A stretch of 64,000 nucleotides of DNA. Source: Chitinophaga dinghuensis (lineage in GTDB: Bacteria; Bacteroidota; Bacteroidia; Chitinophagales; Chitinophagaceae). Positions 45,501 to 53,501 of the stretch are shown in pieces; the stretch's first letter is position 1, and each line of letters opens with the position of its first letter. The notes beneath the pieces are model-generated. The model did no database searches. It had not been told where the DNA came from and saw only the letters and a list, made by a program, of their open reading frames with translations. The stretch covers positions 1 to 64,000 of the forward strand of contig NZ_QLMA01000013.1 in assembly GCF_003259435.1 (NCBI RefSeq), in the 5' to 3' direction. Position numbers and translations under genes: made by a program.

Positions 45501-46186
45501 TCATGAAACTCAATAACGAACGCGATGTAACCGGTATCTATATCTCCGGTCACCCGCTGGACGATTACCGCTTCGAGATGAAACACTACCAGATGAACTC
45601 CGTACAGGAACTGCTGGACTACCAGTCTGAAATCACGACTCCGGGCTCCACAGGCGGCAGAGCAAGAGAACGTAACTTCCGTCTCGCCGTATTCATCACC
45701 AACGCCCAGGAACGAATCTCCAGAAATAACCGCCAGTTCGGTATTATGACGATAGAAGATTATTCCGGAAAATTTGAATTCGCCCTCTGGAGTGAAGACT
45801 TTATCCGCTTCGCCCCTTACCTGAAACCAGGACTATGCCTGTTTATCAATGGCGGCTTCAAATCCAAGCGCTTTAACGATAATGAGTACGAGTTCAAGGT
45901 AAATGGTATTCAACTGCTACAAGAGGTTAAAAAGACCCATACCAAACAGGTATTTTTAATGACCTCCCCTAAACAAATTACCCGCAAAACCGTTGATTTC
46001 CTCGTAGAGAATGTAAACCGTTTTCCAGGTAGCAGCACCATGCATGTACACCTGTCAGATGACGACCATCAACTGCAGGCAAAACTGCACACCTTTAACC
46101 GGAATATTGAAATGAATGACGAACTGGCACAGTATCTGGCGAAACAACCTGACATCAATGTCTATATCGATATTATCAATAAGTAA
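42545..46186 (+). CDS. dnaE: DNA polymerase III subunit alpha
   Basis: The 1213-aa replicative polymerase has an N-terminal PHP domain (FSHLHVHTQYSLLDGA with the HxH pair) to about residue 270, the polymerase core with the catalytic Asp pair in MPDIDTDFDDEGR and the GPGRGSAAGSAVAYCIGI fingers region, a tandem helix-hairpin-helix, and a C-terminal OB domain beginning near residue 1060 (RLAVFITNAQERISRNNRQF). Length and order fit the standard DnaE. The ATG at 42545 is chosen over an in-frame TTG at 42524 because HLHVHT then follows closely. The frame is intact throughout. Confidence 0.97.
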   Translation: MNFSHLHVHTQYSLLDGAADIKSLYKKAMASNQPALAITDHGNMFGVFQFVAEAYNNKLNPADPKDKRLKVKPIVGCEFYLVENRHKRAFTREEKDIRYHQVLLAKDDEGYRNLIKLCSLGYMEGLYGKYPRIDKELVLQYHKGLIATTCCLGASVPKTILRKGEDEGEKEFRWWLDIFGEDFYVELQRHGIPEQEQVNAVLLRFAEKYNVKVIASNDSHYVDQADANAHDILLCINTGEKKSTPTMKEFADDDVSMKNRRFAFYNDQFYFKTTEEMSALFHDLPQAIDNTNEIVDKVQLLDLKRDILLPNFPIPKEFFTQDQYLRHLTYEGARSRYTEMTAEVEERLNFELQVIENMGFAGYFLIVSDFIKAGRDLGVFIGPGRGSAAGSAVAYCIGITNIDPIKYNLLFERFLNPERKSMPDIDTDFDDEGRQKVIDYVVQKYGRNQVAQIITYGTMAAKMSIKDVARVMDLPLPDSNALAKLVPEKPGIQLDRIFNAPLEGDKSLSDKEGLAGEDLENVKKLRELIKGEDLQGEVLREACVLEGSVRNTGIHAAGIIIAPQDLYDLIPVSTAKDSDLLVTQFEGSIIESAGVIKMDFLGLKTLTIIKNALELIKQNHGVEIDIDYIPLDDAKTYELYQKGETNATFQFESAGMQKYLRELKPDRFDDLIAMNALYRPGPLEYIPAFIRRKHGLEPTTYDLAEMEEYLNDTYGITVYQEQVMLLSQKLAGFSKGDADVLRKAMGKKQKAVLDKMKSQFMEGCQKNGHDLKICDKVWTDWEAFASYAFNKSHATCYAFVAYQTAYLKAHYPAEYMAAVLNNASNIEKITFFMEECKRMGIDVLPPDVNESFKGFAVNKQGQIRFGLGGLKGVGEAAVESLLEERRKEGNYKTIFEFIKRVNQRAVNKKSLEALAMSGAFDCFPELHRAQYFHKPDNEPLTGIDRIVKFGQQVSAGSSTIGSLFGADELPDVEPPKIPTCDAWPLIMKLNNERDVTGIYISGHPLDDYRFEMKHYQMNSVQELLDYQSEITTPGSTGGRARERNFRLAVFITNAQERISRNNRQFGIMTIEDYSGKFEFALWSEDFIRFAPYLKPGLCLFINGGFKSKRFNDNEYEFKVNGIQLLQEVKKTHTKQVFLMTSPKQITRKTVDFLVENVNRFPGSSTMHVHLSDDDHQLQAKLHTFNRNIEMNDELAQYLAKQPDINVYIDIINK

Positions 46187-46309
46187 GATGTCAAAAAAGC
46201 AGTAATTTGCACATGGTTCAAGATTTGACAATAATAAAGCACTATTGAACCTGATTAATCAGATAAGATCAAAACAATCATTATATAATTCATTAAATTA
46301 AAGTAGTAT

Positions 46310-46627
46310 ATGGCTTTAGAATTCACAGATGCAAACTTCCAGTCAACCGTACTGGACTCCGATAAACTTACTGTTATCGACTTCTGGGCAGAATGGTGTG
46401 GTCCTTGCCGCGCAATCGGACCAGTTATTGAAGAACTGGCTAAAGATTATGATGGTAAAGTTAATATCGGTAAAGTTAACGTGGATCAGAATCCGCAACT
46501 GTCAATTGATTACGGTATCACCAGTATTCCTGCTATCCTGTTCGTGAAAGACGGTAAAGTGGTAGACAAACAAGTAGGTGCTGTTCCTAAAGCAGTGCTG
46601 GACAAGAAAATTCAGGCAAATCTCTAA
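46310..46627 (+). CDS. trxA: Thioredoxin
   Basis: The 105-aa protein is a single thioredoxin fold with active site WCGPC (residues 29-33), the cis-Pro loop TSIPAILFVKDGKVVDKQ and the usual length. It reduces disulfides of cytoplasmic proteins with electrons from thioredoxin reductase. It follows dnaE by 123 bases and ends at a strong terminator, so it can be transcribed alone or with dnaE. Confidence 0.96.
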   Translation: MALEFTDANFQSTVLDSDKLTVIDFWAEWCGPCRAIGPVIEELAKDYDGKVNIGKVNVDQNPQLSIDYGITSIPAILFVKDGKVVDKQVGAVPKAVLDKKIQANL

Positions 46628-46653
46628 TCAGATTATAACTGAGTAAATCATAC

Positions 46654-46692
46654 AAAAAGACGGTCTCTACTAAGTAGAGACCGTCTTTTTTA
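46654..46692 (+). terminator. Terminator after trxA
   Basis: A 17-bp stem (46654-46670 / 46674-46690) with a TAA loop and core GTCTCTAC/GTAGAGAC, then T residues. Shares its core with the terminators at 5811 and 57199. Confidence 0.9.
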
Positions 46693-46786
46693 TACCCCGC
46701 CCCACTCACTGAACTATTAATTAAAATCTATACGTTATCTTACATCTCAATATTTTCATATTCAAAATCATTCAAATTCACAGCCA

Positions 46787-48919
46787 TTGCGCAAACTCAT
46801 CCTTATCCTGCTGGCCTTATTTTGTTTCAACCAACTGATCGCCCAACGCAAATGCGGTACCAGTGAAGCTTTGCAGCAAATGATTAAGGACAACCCCAAA
46901 CTGGCTGCGGTGGTGAGCAGTTATAACAATGCCATGCTGAAAGGGCAACTGAAACCACGCACAGAAGCCCAGCCACAAGCTGTCACCATCCCGGTGGTTG
47001 TACATATCGTACTGGATAACCCCGACATCGTTTCTGATGCACAGGTCCAATCCCAGATCGATGTCCTCAATAAAGACTATACTGCCACCAACAGCGATGT
47101 AATGCTGACGCCCGCCGTATGGCAATCGCTCATTGGCAATTCAAATATCAATTTCTGCCTCGCCCAACGTACTCCTGATGGAGAACCATCTAATGGTATC
47201 GTGCGTGTAAAAACGGCTCCAGGTCGCAGTTTCCAAATCTACAACGGCGCGCCGGACGTCAAATATAGTACCACAGGCGGCTCTGACGCATGGGATTCCA
47301 AACGCTATCTGAATATCTGGGTAACGCGACTCGCAGGCAACTACCTCGGCGTGGCTGCTCCTTCCACTTATGGCTACCCCGCGGATCAACTGGGGGTAGT
47401 GATCATGTATAATGCCTTCGGCACCATAGGTCAGGAACTAAGCGGCATCTATAACAAAGGTCGCACTGCAACCCATGAAATAGGCCATTTCTTCGGACTG
47501 AAACATATATGGGGCGATGATAATGGCGACTGCTCCGATGACGACGGGATCGCAGATACGCCCCTGCAGGGTACCAACAGCTTCGGCTGTCCTACCTTTC
47601 CGAAAACGGACCTGTGCAGCCCCACCCCGCCGGGAATTATGTTCATGAACTACATGGACTACACAGACGATGCCTGTATGCACCTTTTTACCGCCGGCCA
47701 GGTAGTACGCATGCGCTATGTGCTTGAAAATGTGGTACAACCGCTGATGAACTCCAATGGCTGTACGCCACCTGTAGTCTTTCCTAATGACGCCGCCATA
47801 CGCCAGCTACCATTTCCCGCCGGTAAGATCTGCGACAAAAATATCATGCCCTCGGTGGTACTGCGGAACAAAGGTTCCCAACCTCTTACCAGCGTGAAGA
47901 TCAATTACCAGGTAGGTAGCGGACCACTGGTCGCCTATCAATGGACCGGCAACCTGGCCAGTTTCACGGAAACCACGCTCACGCTTCCTTCCAGCAAGGT
48001 GGATATCGGCTCCTATAACATTAAAGCCTATACGCAGTTACCGAATGGACAACCAGACGGCGACCCGTCCAATGATACGGCCCGCAATCGCTTTAATTAC
48101 GATGCAGAGGCCTCACTGCCTTTCTTTGAAGGCTTTGAAAACGACAGCTTCCCTCCTCCGGGATGGGCTATACGTAATCCGGATCAAAGCTTCACCTGGG
48201 AACGCGCCCGCGATGTGGGCAGCAATAGCAAAGCATCTGCACTGATGCGTAACCTGGGCTATAATACCAATTACCAGCAAGACGACCTGCTCACCCCAGT
48301 ACTCGATCCTGCCGGAAGTGATTCCGTTTTCCTCTTCTTTGATGTGGCTGCGGCTGTCTTTACCAATCCCAATACTATCGGCAATATGTGGGATACGTTG
48401 CAGGTACTGGTAAGTACAGATTGTATGAATACCAGCACTATGCTCTATCAGAAATGGGGCCCTAATCTCATTACCCACCCTACGGCTTTGCAAACAGAGT
48501 TCGTTCCGGCCGCTAACGAATGGAGACGGGATTCTGTGGATTTAACCGCCGCAGTACATAAAGGAAAATTTCAAGTAATATTCAGAAACATCTCTAATTC
48601 AGAGAATAACATATATATTGATAATATCAATATTGTCACCAAAGAAGTGAATGAAGATTTGAGGAGACAAGGAGTATTGGTGAATCCCAATCCTTCCAGC
48701 GGGCTGGTATGGGTCACTTTTTACCAGGTACCAGAGGATCTGTTACAGGTTTCCATTTACAATGCAGCGGGACAGTTTATCACGAGTCTACCTAAATCTG
48801 CTATCAACAATGCCAACCGTATGACCTTTAATTTGGTAAATGAGCCAAATGGTGTTTATTTTGTGAAATTAATTTACCGGAACAGGGCCAACACCATTAA
48901 ATTAATGAAAGTAAGATGA
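46787..48919 (+). CDS. Secreted M43-type zinc metalloprotease with T9SS sorting domain
   Basis: The 710-aa protein begins at a TTG: the signal peptide (LRKLILILLALFCFNQLIAQ) starts there and no ATG precedes it. The catalytic motif HEIGHFFGLKH (His230, Glu231, His234, His240) and a Met-turn in MNYMDYTDDACMHLF mark a cytophagalysin/pappalysin-like metzincin. A beta-sandwich middle part follows, and the C-terminal ~85 residues (VLVNPNPSSGLVWVTF ... GVYFVKLIYRNRA) form a type A sorting domain that directs export by the type 9 system. It is probably released or surface-anchored and degrades external proteins. It overlaps the next gene by four bases. Confidence 0.92.
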   Translation: MRKLILILLALFCFNQLIAQRKCGTSEALQQMIKDNPKLAAVVSSYNNAMLKGQLKPRTEAQPQAVTIPVVVHIVLDNPDIVSDAQVQSQIDVLNKDYTATNSDVMLTPAVWQSLIGNSNINFCLAQRTPDGEPSNGIVRVKTAPGRSFQIYNGAPDVKYSTTGGSDAWDSKRYLNIWVTRLAGNYLGVAAPSTYGYPADQLGVVIMYNAFGTIGQELSGIYNKGRTATHEIGHFFGLKHIWGDDNGDCSDDDGIADTPLQGTNSFGCPTFPKTDLCSPTPPGIMFMNYMDYTDDACMHLFTAGQVVRMRYVLENVVQPLMNSNGCTPPVVFPNDAAIRQLPFPAGKICDKNIMPSVVLRNKGSQPLTSVKINYQVGSGPLVAYQWTGNLASFTETTLTLPSSKVDIGSYNIKAYTQLPNGQPDGDPSNDTARNRFNYDAEASLPFFEGFENDSFPPPGWAIRNPDQSFTWERARDVGSNSKASALMRNLGYNTNYQQDDLLTPVLDPAGSDSVFLFFDVAAAVFTNPNTIGNMWDTLQVLVSTDCMNTSTMLYQKWGPNLITHPTALQTEFVPAANEWRRDSVDLTAAVHKGKFQVIFRNISNSENNIYIDNINIVTKEVNEDLRRQGVLVNPNPSSGLVWVTFYQVPEDLLQVSIYNAAGQFITSLPKSAINNANRMTFNLVNEPNGVYFVKLIYRNRANTIKLMKVR

Positions 48920-50097
48920 CGATGAGACAAGATTATCCTGCTGTAGAAGTATTACTGCAGCATCCCGCACTGGACCAGTCGCTGAAAACCATCGGCGAGA
49001 AAGTATTAAGACAGGAAAGGCTGACGCCAGCAGATGGTATCGCCTTATTCGAAAAAGCGGATATCGGTTACCTGGGCGCATTAGCCAATCTCGTTCGAGA
49101 GCGCATGCATGGCGACAAAACCTACTTCAATCGTAACTTTCATATTGAACCCACGAACGTCTGCGTATTTACCTGCCATTTCTGTTCGTATTCCCGTTTA
49201 TATAAAAACAGGGAAGAAGGATGGGAACTGAGTATAGACCAGATGCTGGACATCGTCAAAGGATATGACAACCAGCCGGTGACAGAAGTACACATCGTGG
49301 GTGGCGTACATCCTAAAATGCAGCTCGACTTCTTCGTGGAACTGATCCAAAAGATCAGGGCACATCGTCCGGATCTCCACATCAAAGGCTTTACTGCTGT
49401 GGAATTGGATTACATGTTCCGCAAAGCGAAAGTATCCATAGAAGAAGGTATGCGCATCCTGAATGAAGCAGGTCTGCAATCTATGCCTGGTGGCGGTGCA
49501 GAAATCTTCCATCCGGATGTACGTGCCAAAATCTGCCATGATAAAGTAGATGGGGACGGATGGCTGGCTATCCACCGCGCAGCGCATAAACAAGGTATGC
49601 ATACCAATGCTACCATGCTCTATGGCCACGTAGAAAACTACGAACACCGTGTAGACCACATGGAGCGGCTCCGTCAATTACAAGACGAAACCGGCGGCTT
49701 CAATACCTTCATTCCACTGAAATTCCGCAATAAAGGCAATGATATGTCGGACATTCCAGAGTCTTCTGTAATCGAAGATCTGCGACTGTATGCAATTGCA
49801 CGCCTTTACATGGATAACTTCCCTCACCTGAAAGCCTACTGGCCTATGCTGGGAAGAAATACGGCTCAACTGACCCTCTCCTTCGGCGTAAATGACCTGG
49901 ACGGTACCATCGACGATACCACCAAAATTTACTCCATGGCTGGCGCTGAGGAACAAAATCCTTCCATGAACACTGCCCAACTGGCTATGCTGATTCGTCA
50001 GGCCGGACGCAGACCAGTGGAAAGAGATACCGTATACAATGAAATCAAAGACTATACAGACGTTGTTTTCTCTGATGAGGAACTGCTGCTGAAATAA
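48916..50097 (+). CDS. mqnE: Aminofutalosine synthase (radical SAM, menaquinone pathway)
   Basis: The 393-aa radical SAM enzyme has the [4Fe-4S] motif CxxxCxxC in NVCVFTCHFCSYSR (Cys83, Cys87, Cys90) and family blocks VHIVGGVHPKM, SMPGGGAEIFHPDVRAKIC and TNATMLYGHVENYEHRVDHM. MqnE adds SAM-derived adenosine to enolpyruvyl benzoate, making aminofutalosine in the futalosine route to menaquinone. Its ATG overlaps the protease stop (ATGA); an alternative ATG six bases later would avoid it. MqnC is similar but lacks this GGGAEIF context, so MqnE is preferred. Confidence 0.92.
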   Translation: MTMRQDYPAVEVLLQHPALDQSLKTIGEKVLRQERLTPADGIALFEKADIGYLGALANLVRERMHGDKTYFNRNFHIEPTNVCVFTCHFCSYSRLYKNREEGWELSIDQMLDIVKGYDNQPVTEVHIVGGVHPKMQLDFFVELIQKIRAHRPDLHIKGFTAVELDYMFRKAKVSIEEGMRILNEAGLQSMPGGGAEIFHPDVRAKICHDKVDGDGWLAIHRAAHKQGMHTNATMLYGHVENYEHRVDHMERLRQLQDETGGFNTFIPLKFRNKGNDMSDIPESSVIEDLRLYAIARLYMDNFPHLKAYWPMLGRNTAQLTLSFGVNDLDGTIDDTTKIYSMAGAEEQNPSMNTAQLAMLIRQAGRRPVERDTVYNEIKDYTDVVFSDEELLLK

Positions 50098-50108
50098 GCC
50101 TTACCCTT

Positions 50109-50645
50109 ATGCAATTACATCTGCTATTCTTACTGGCTACAGGTCTTTACATCTCCGGATGTAACCAGTCGGCCAACAACAACCAGACGACCAGCACCAC
50201 CACTCCCACTACGCCTTCCACCGAAGAGCAATCGGTAGAAACAGCGAATGGTAGCGCCTTCAAAAAAGAAGGCTCCCTGGCTTTTGTTTCCAAATCCGGT
50301 GCAGATACGCTTCGTAAGATCGATATCCAGCTGGCACAAACCGACAAACAACGGGAAGATGGTTTGATGTACCGTAAATCCATGTCTGATGATCAGGGGA
50401 TGCTCTTTATCTTTCCTGATATGGAAGAACGCAGCTTCTGGATGAAGAATACCTATATCTCCCTGGACATCATCTATATCGATGATAAAATGGAGATCGT
50501 ATCTATCCAGAAATACGCCACCCCACTGTCAGAACAGAGTTTGCCTTCCTTCAAAAAGGCCCAGTATGTACTGGAAGTAACCGGTGGATTTGCAGACAAG
50601 TACCACATTGCATACGGCGATAAAATTGCATATACCAAATTATAA
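50109..50645 (+). CDS. DUF192 lipoprotein
   Basis: This 178-aa protein has a lipoprotein signal (MQLHLLFLLATGLYISGC), a Thr/Ser/Asn-rich linker and a C-terminal DUF192 domain (QTDKQREDGLMYRKSMSDDQ, LFIFPDMEERSFWMKNTYIS, LDIIYIDDKMEIVSIQ, YVLEVTGGFADKYHIAYGD). The DUF192 fold is small and beta-rich; its biochemical role is not known. It begins 11 bases after mqnE and ends at a terminator, so it belongs to that operon. Confidence 0.88.
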   Translation: MQLHLLFLLATGLYISGCNQSANNNQTTSTTTPTTPSTEEQSVETANGSAFKKEGSLAFVSKSGADTLRKIDIQLAQTDKQREDGLMYRKSMSDDQGMLFIFPDMEERSFWMKNTYISLDIIYIDDKMEIVSIQKYATPLSEQSLPSFKKAQYVLEVTGGFADKYHIAYGDKIAYTKL

Positions 50646-50651
50646 ATACAG

Positions 50652-50682
50652 AAAATCCGCTGCCAGTCAGCGGATTTTTTTA
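50652..50682 (+). terminator. Terminator after the DUF192 gene
   Basis: An 11-bp stem AAAATCCGCTG (50652-50662) / CAGCGGATTTT (50668-50678) is followed by T residues. Confidence 0.85.
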
Positions 50683-50720
50683 TGGCCCTGCCTCATTGAT
50701 ACATATCTGACATACAACAC

Positions 50721-50750
50721 AAAGCTCCGTCGGTTGACGGAGCTTTCTTT
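50721..50750 (+). terminator. Second terminator-like hairpin
   Basis: An 11-bp stem AAAGCTCCGTC (50721-50731) / GACGGAGCTTT (50736-50746) with a GGTT loop and a CTTT-rich tail sits at the left border of the repeat island. Confidence 0.75.
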
Positions 50751-50751
50751 T

Positions 50752-50932
50752 TCTCGCAGAGCAGCGTATGGTTTCTTTTTTCTCTCGCAGAGCAGCAGAG
50801 CAGCAAAGATGTGGTTTTGCTGGTTTCACGCAAAGGCGCAAAGTTGATGAAGCTTCCTTTTTCTCGCAGAGCAGCATAAGCAGCAGAGCAGCAAAGATGT
50901 GGTTTTGCTGGTTTCACGCAAAGGCGCAAAGG
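50752..50932 (+). repeat. Left arm of the repeat island
   Basis: Two near-identical units (50783-50843 and 50862-50931) each run from TCTCGCAGAGCAGC through GCAAAGATGTGG to CACGCAAAGGCGCAAAG. They differ by a 9-base indel (ATAAGCAGC). A partial copy (TCTCGCAGAGCAGC) lies at 50752-50765. The arm is the inverted complement of the right array. It has no coding capacity I trust. Confidence 0.85.
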
Positions 50933-51094
50933 AATTGGGGATTATGTGTTGTTGTTTGTTTAAGACCGCAAAGAATTTTTGAAGTACTTCCCCTTTTTCC
51001 CGAAAAACGCCAGAAAGTATAGTAGAATAGTAGTTAAAACCTTTGCGAGCTAATCTAACAAGACACAATCAAACAACAAATCACAAGCCTTTGC

Positions 51095-51470
51095 TTCTTT
51101 GCGCCTTTGCGTGAAACCATCCTACGCCCATCTCCCCTTTCAATCCTTTGCTGCTTTGCTGCTTATGCTGCTCTGCGAGAAAAACCAGAACAATAGATCC
51201 ATTGCGTGAAACCATCCTACGCCCATCTCCCCTTTCAATCCTTTGCTGCTTTGCTGCTTATGCTGCTCTGCGAGAAAAACCAGAACAATAGATCCTTTGC
51301 GTGAAACCATCTACACCCATCTCCCATTTCAATCTTTTGCTGCTTTGCTGCTTATGCTGCTCTGCGAGAAAAACCAGAACAATAGATCCTTTGCGTGAAA
51401 CCATCCTACACCCATCTCCCATTTCAATCTTTTGCTGCTTTGCTGCTTATGCTGCTCTGCGAGAAAAAAA
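51095..51470 (-). repeat. Right array: about four tandem ~95-bp units
   Basis: Units begin with GCGTGAAACCAT at 51109, 51204, 51299 and 51393 (spacings 95, 95, 94). Each runs through CTTTGCTGCTTTGCTGCTTA, then TGCTGCTCTGCGAGAAAA. Units 1-2 share CGCCCATCTCCCCTTTC; units 3-4 share CACCCATCTCCCATTTC, so two variants each appear twice. They are inverted copies of the words in the left arm, separated by a unique ~160-base spacer. This fills the 904-base gap 50646-51549. Confidence 0.88.
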
Positions 51471-51481
51471 ATCGCAAAAAA

Positions 51482-51503
51482 AACTCCGCTAGACAGCGGA
51501 GTT
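51482..51503 (-). terminator. Terminator of the FMN-binding glutamate-synthase-like gene
   Basis: AACTCCGCT (51482-51490) / AGCGGAGTT (51495-51503) form a 9-bp stem, followed on the minus strand by a long T run (A run at 51465-51483 on the plus strand). Confidence 0.8.
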
Positions 51504-51549
51504 CTCTTGCTCTTTTGATACATATTTGACTGCTAACACTATAGCTGAA

Positions 51550-53112
51550 TTAATTATGCGCGACATGCTCCGGATAAAGCGGCGTACCAGCTTTACTTAC
51601 ACGAGGTCCATAAATTTCCGCGTATGAACGAATATCCGTTCTGGTTACACGACGGAATAATGCATCCGGAACAACCTTGTCGGCTGAGGTAAATCCACAA
51701 GCTCCCATCAGTTCTGACAGAGCATAGATTGTATTACGATGGAAATTAGCTACACGTACACGTTTATCTTCTACGTTCACACCACGATACAATGTTGGAT
51801 CCTGGGTAGCAACACCTACAGGGCAGCTGCCACTGTCGCATTGCAATGCCTGGATACAACCTAACGCAAGCATCATGCCACGTGCGCTGTAAGCGGCATC
51901 AGCACCCAGTGCCAATACTTTCATGATATCGAAACCGGTAATGATTTTACCGCTGGCCAAAATACGGATATGTTGTTTCAGGCCAAAATGTTTCAGCATA
52001 TTCACTACCATTGCCAGGGCATCGTAGAGCGGCATACCGATGGAGTCAGTAAACTCCAGCGGAGCAGCACCAGTACCGCCTTCTGCACCATCTACAGTGA
52101 TGAAATCCGGATAGATACCGGTATTTACCATAGCGGTGCAGATTCTTTCAAATTCGTCAGCGCGACCAACACACAACTTGAAACCTACGGGCTTGCCACC
52201 GGAGAGTTTCCTTAACTGCTGCAAAAATGCGAGCATTTCATATTCATTGCTGAAGGCGGTATGTGCGGCAGGTGATAATACGCTCACCCCCGGTTTAACT
52301 TTACGAATAGCCGCAATTTCAGGCGTATTCTTCGCTGCAGGCAGTACCCCACCTTTACCAGGTTTAGCACCCTGGCTCAGCTTTAATTCAACCATTTTTA
52401 CAGATGGCGCCGCAACAGATTTGGTATACTCTTCCGGAGAAAAATTACCTTGCTCATCACGACAACCAAAATAACCGGTACCAATCTGCCAGATCAGTGC
52501 ACCACCATTTTCCAGGTGATAAGGACTGATACCACCCTCACCGGTATTATGCGCAAATTCACCCAGCAGCGCACCGCCGTTGAGCGACAGTACGGCCGTT
52601 TTACTCAACGCACCATATGACATAGCGCTAATGTTCAGTAAACTCGCATTGTATGGCTGAGAACATTGTTCATTACCAATATTTACACGCAGTGATTCTG
52701 CTTTTACTTTTACCGGGAAAGCAGTGTGGGAAGCCCACTCATAACCCGGTTCATACATATCTGCCAACGCGCCGAATGCAACGGTTTGTTTTACATCCTT
52801 TGCACGCTGATATACAACGGAACGCTGACGGCGACTAAAAGGACGACCATCAGTGTCTGATTCAAAAAAGTATTGACGCATCTCCGGACGGATGTTCTCC
52901 AACAAGTAACGCAAACGTCCGAGCGCAGGATAATTACGCAATAGCGCATGCTTGCTCTGAAAACGGTCATATAAAGTCAGAATACTCAATCCAACCGCAA
53001 CAGGTAACAACACCCATCCGCTAATATAGCCGCGATAAAGCCCCACTGCTACACTAATATCCAATATGAGGCATAAAGCATAAACTGCCCATCGTGCAAT
53101 CCGATGATTCAT
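51550..53112 (-). CDS. FMN-binding glutamate synthase domain protein
   Basis: From the ATG at 53112 this 520-aa protein has two N-terminal membrane segments (RWAVYALCLILDISVAVG and YISGWVLLPVAVGLSIL), then the FMN-binding central domain of glutamate synthase: SMSYGALSKTAVLSLNGGA, FITVDGAEGGTGAAPLEF, and a Cys cluster in CDSGSCPVGVATQDP. It lacks the glutamine amidotransferase part, so it is the common domain-only, membrane-attached form whose substrate is not established. It is preceded by a long leader with its own -7 box. The upstream in-frame ATG at 53196 is less likely. Confidence 0.88.
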   Translation of the reverse strand: MNHRIARWAVYALCLILDISVAVGLYRGYISGWVLLPVAVGLSILTLYDRFQSKHALLRNYPALGRLRYLLENIRPEMRQYFFESDTDGRPFSRRQRSVVYQRAKDVKQTVAFGALADMYEPGYEWASHTAFPVKVKAESLRVNIGNEQCSQPYNASLLNISAMSYGALSKTAVLSLNGGALLGEFAHNTGEGGISPYHLENGGALIWQIGTGYFGCRDEQGNFSPEEYTKSVAAPSVKMVELKLSQGAKPGKGGVLPAAKNTPEIAAIRKVKPGVSVLSPAAHTAFSNEYEMLAFLQQLRKLSGGKPVGFKLCVGRADEFERICTAMVNTGIYPDFITVDGAEGGTGAAPLEFTDSIGMPLYDALAMVVNMLKHFGLKQHIRILASGKIITGFDIMKVLALGADAAYSARGMMLALGCIQALQCDSGSCPVGVATQDPTLYRGVNVEDKRVRVANFHRNTIYALSELMGACGFTSADKVVPDALFRRVTRTDIRSYAEIYGPRVSKAGTPLYPEHVAHN

Positions 53113-53196
53113 AAAATTGATTTTATAAGATTGTTTGGTAATTGCCAGTGGATTAAACTGCCTGGTGTTCGACAGTAAGTCATCCTCCCCGAACAA

Positions 53197-53295
53197 CTAG
53201 TCGCTTTTCTTTAAGTTGTCCGGGTTCAAGTGTTGAAGTCTTTGGGGCAGGATAAAAATGGCAACAAAAACCCGCAAGTAATGCATGTTGTACAT
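53197..53295 (-). CDS. 32-aa small ORF in the glutamate-synthase-like leader
   Basis: ATG at 53295 opens a 32-codon frame with MYNMHYLRVFVAIFIL at the N terminus (one hydrophobic stretch) and LQHLNPDNLKKSD at the C terminus, stopping at 53197. A purine-rich GGAAG lies about six bases before the ATG, unusually good for this genome. It lies wholly between the leader promoter and the glutamate-synthase-like start. It may be a regulatory leader peptide or a small membrane protein. Unsupported by any homolog I can name. Confidence 0.4.
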   Translation of the reverse strand: MYNMHYLRVFVAIFILPQRLQHLNPDNLKKSD

Positions 53296-53342
53296 AGGTT
53301 CTTCCGCGGTAATATGTTCGTTGCGTTGTTCATATAATGACG

Positions 53343-53350
53343 CAAAGATA
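53343..53350 (-). promoter_or_regulatory. -7 promoter box for the glutamate-synthase-like transcript
   Basis: Minus-strand TATCTTTG is a full TAnnTTTG match with TTTC 18 bases upstream (53369-53372). It gives a leader of about 220 bases that includes the 32-codon frame. Confidence 0.5.
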
Positions 53351-53422
53351 GGGTTAATTTCCTTCACGGAAATGCACTTATAATATGATTATAATACATT
53401 AAAGATTGTTGCGTGTTCTTTT

Positions 53423-53462
53423 GTAAATATTCAATGCCGCCATGACAACATTGAATATTTAC
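53423..53462. repeat. AT-rich 14-bp inverted repeat
   Basis: GTAAATATTCAATG (53423-53436) and CATTGAATATTTAC (53449-53462) are a perfect inverted repeat with a 12-base loop. There is no T run after it, so it may be a binding site rather than a terminator. It lies just past the 3' end of the cytochrome gene. Confidence 0.65.
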
Positions 53463-53501
53463 CCGATATTTCCAGCAGTATTTTAGGATTCTCCAGTTAC
53501 G

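Noticed and set aside
51109..51470. CRISPR array
   Set aside because: Units are contiguous and near-identical with no unique spacers, and no cas gene is present.
50584..51523. Short frames in the repeat island (FHAKAQ-like peptides)
   Set aside because: They are translations of the repeat words, occur on both strands and have no start context.
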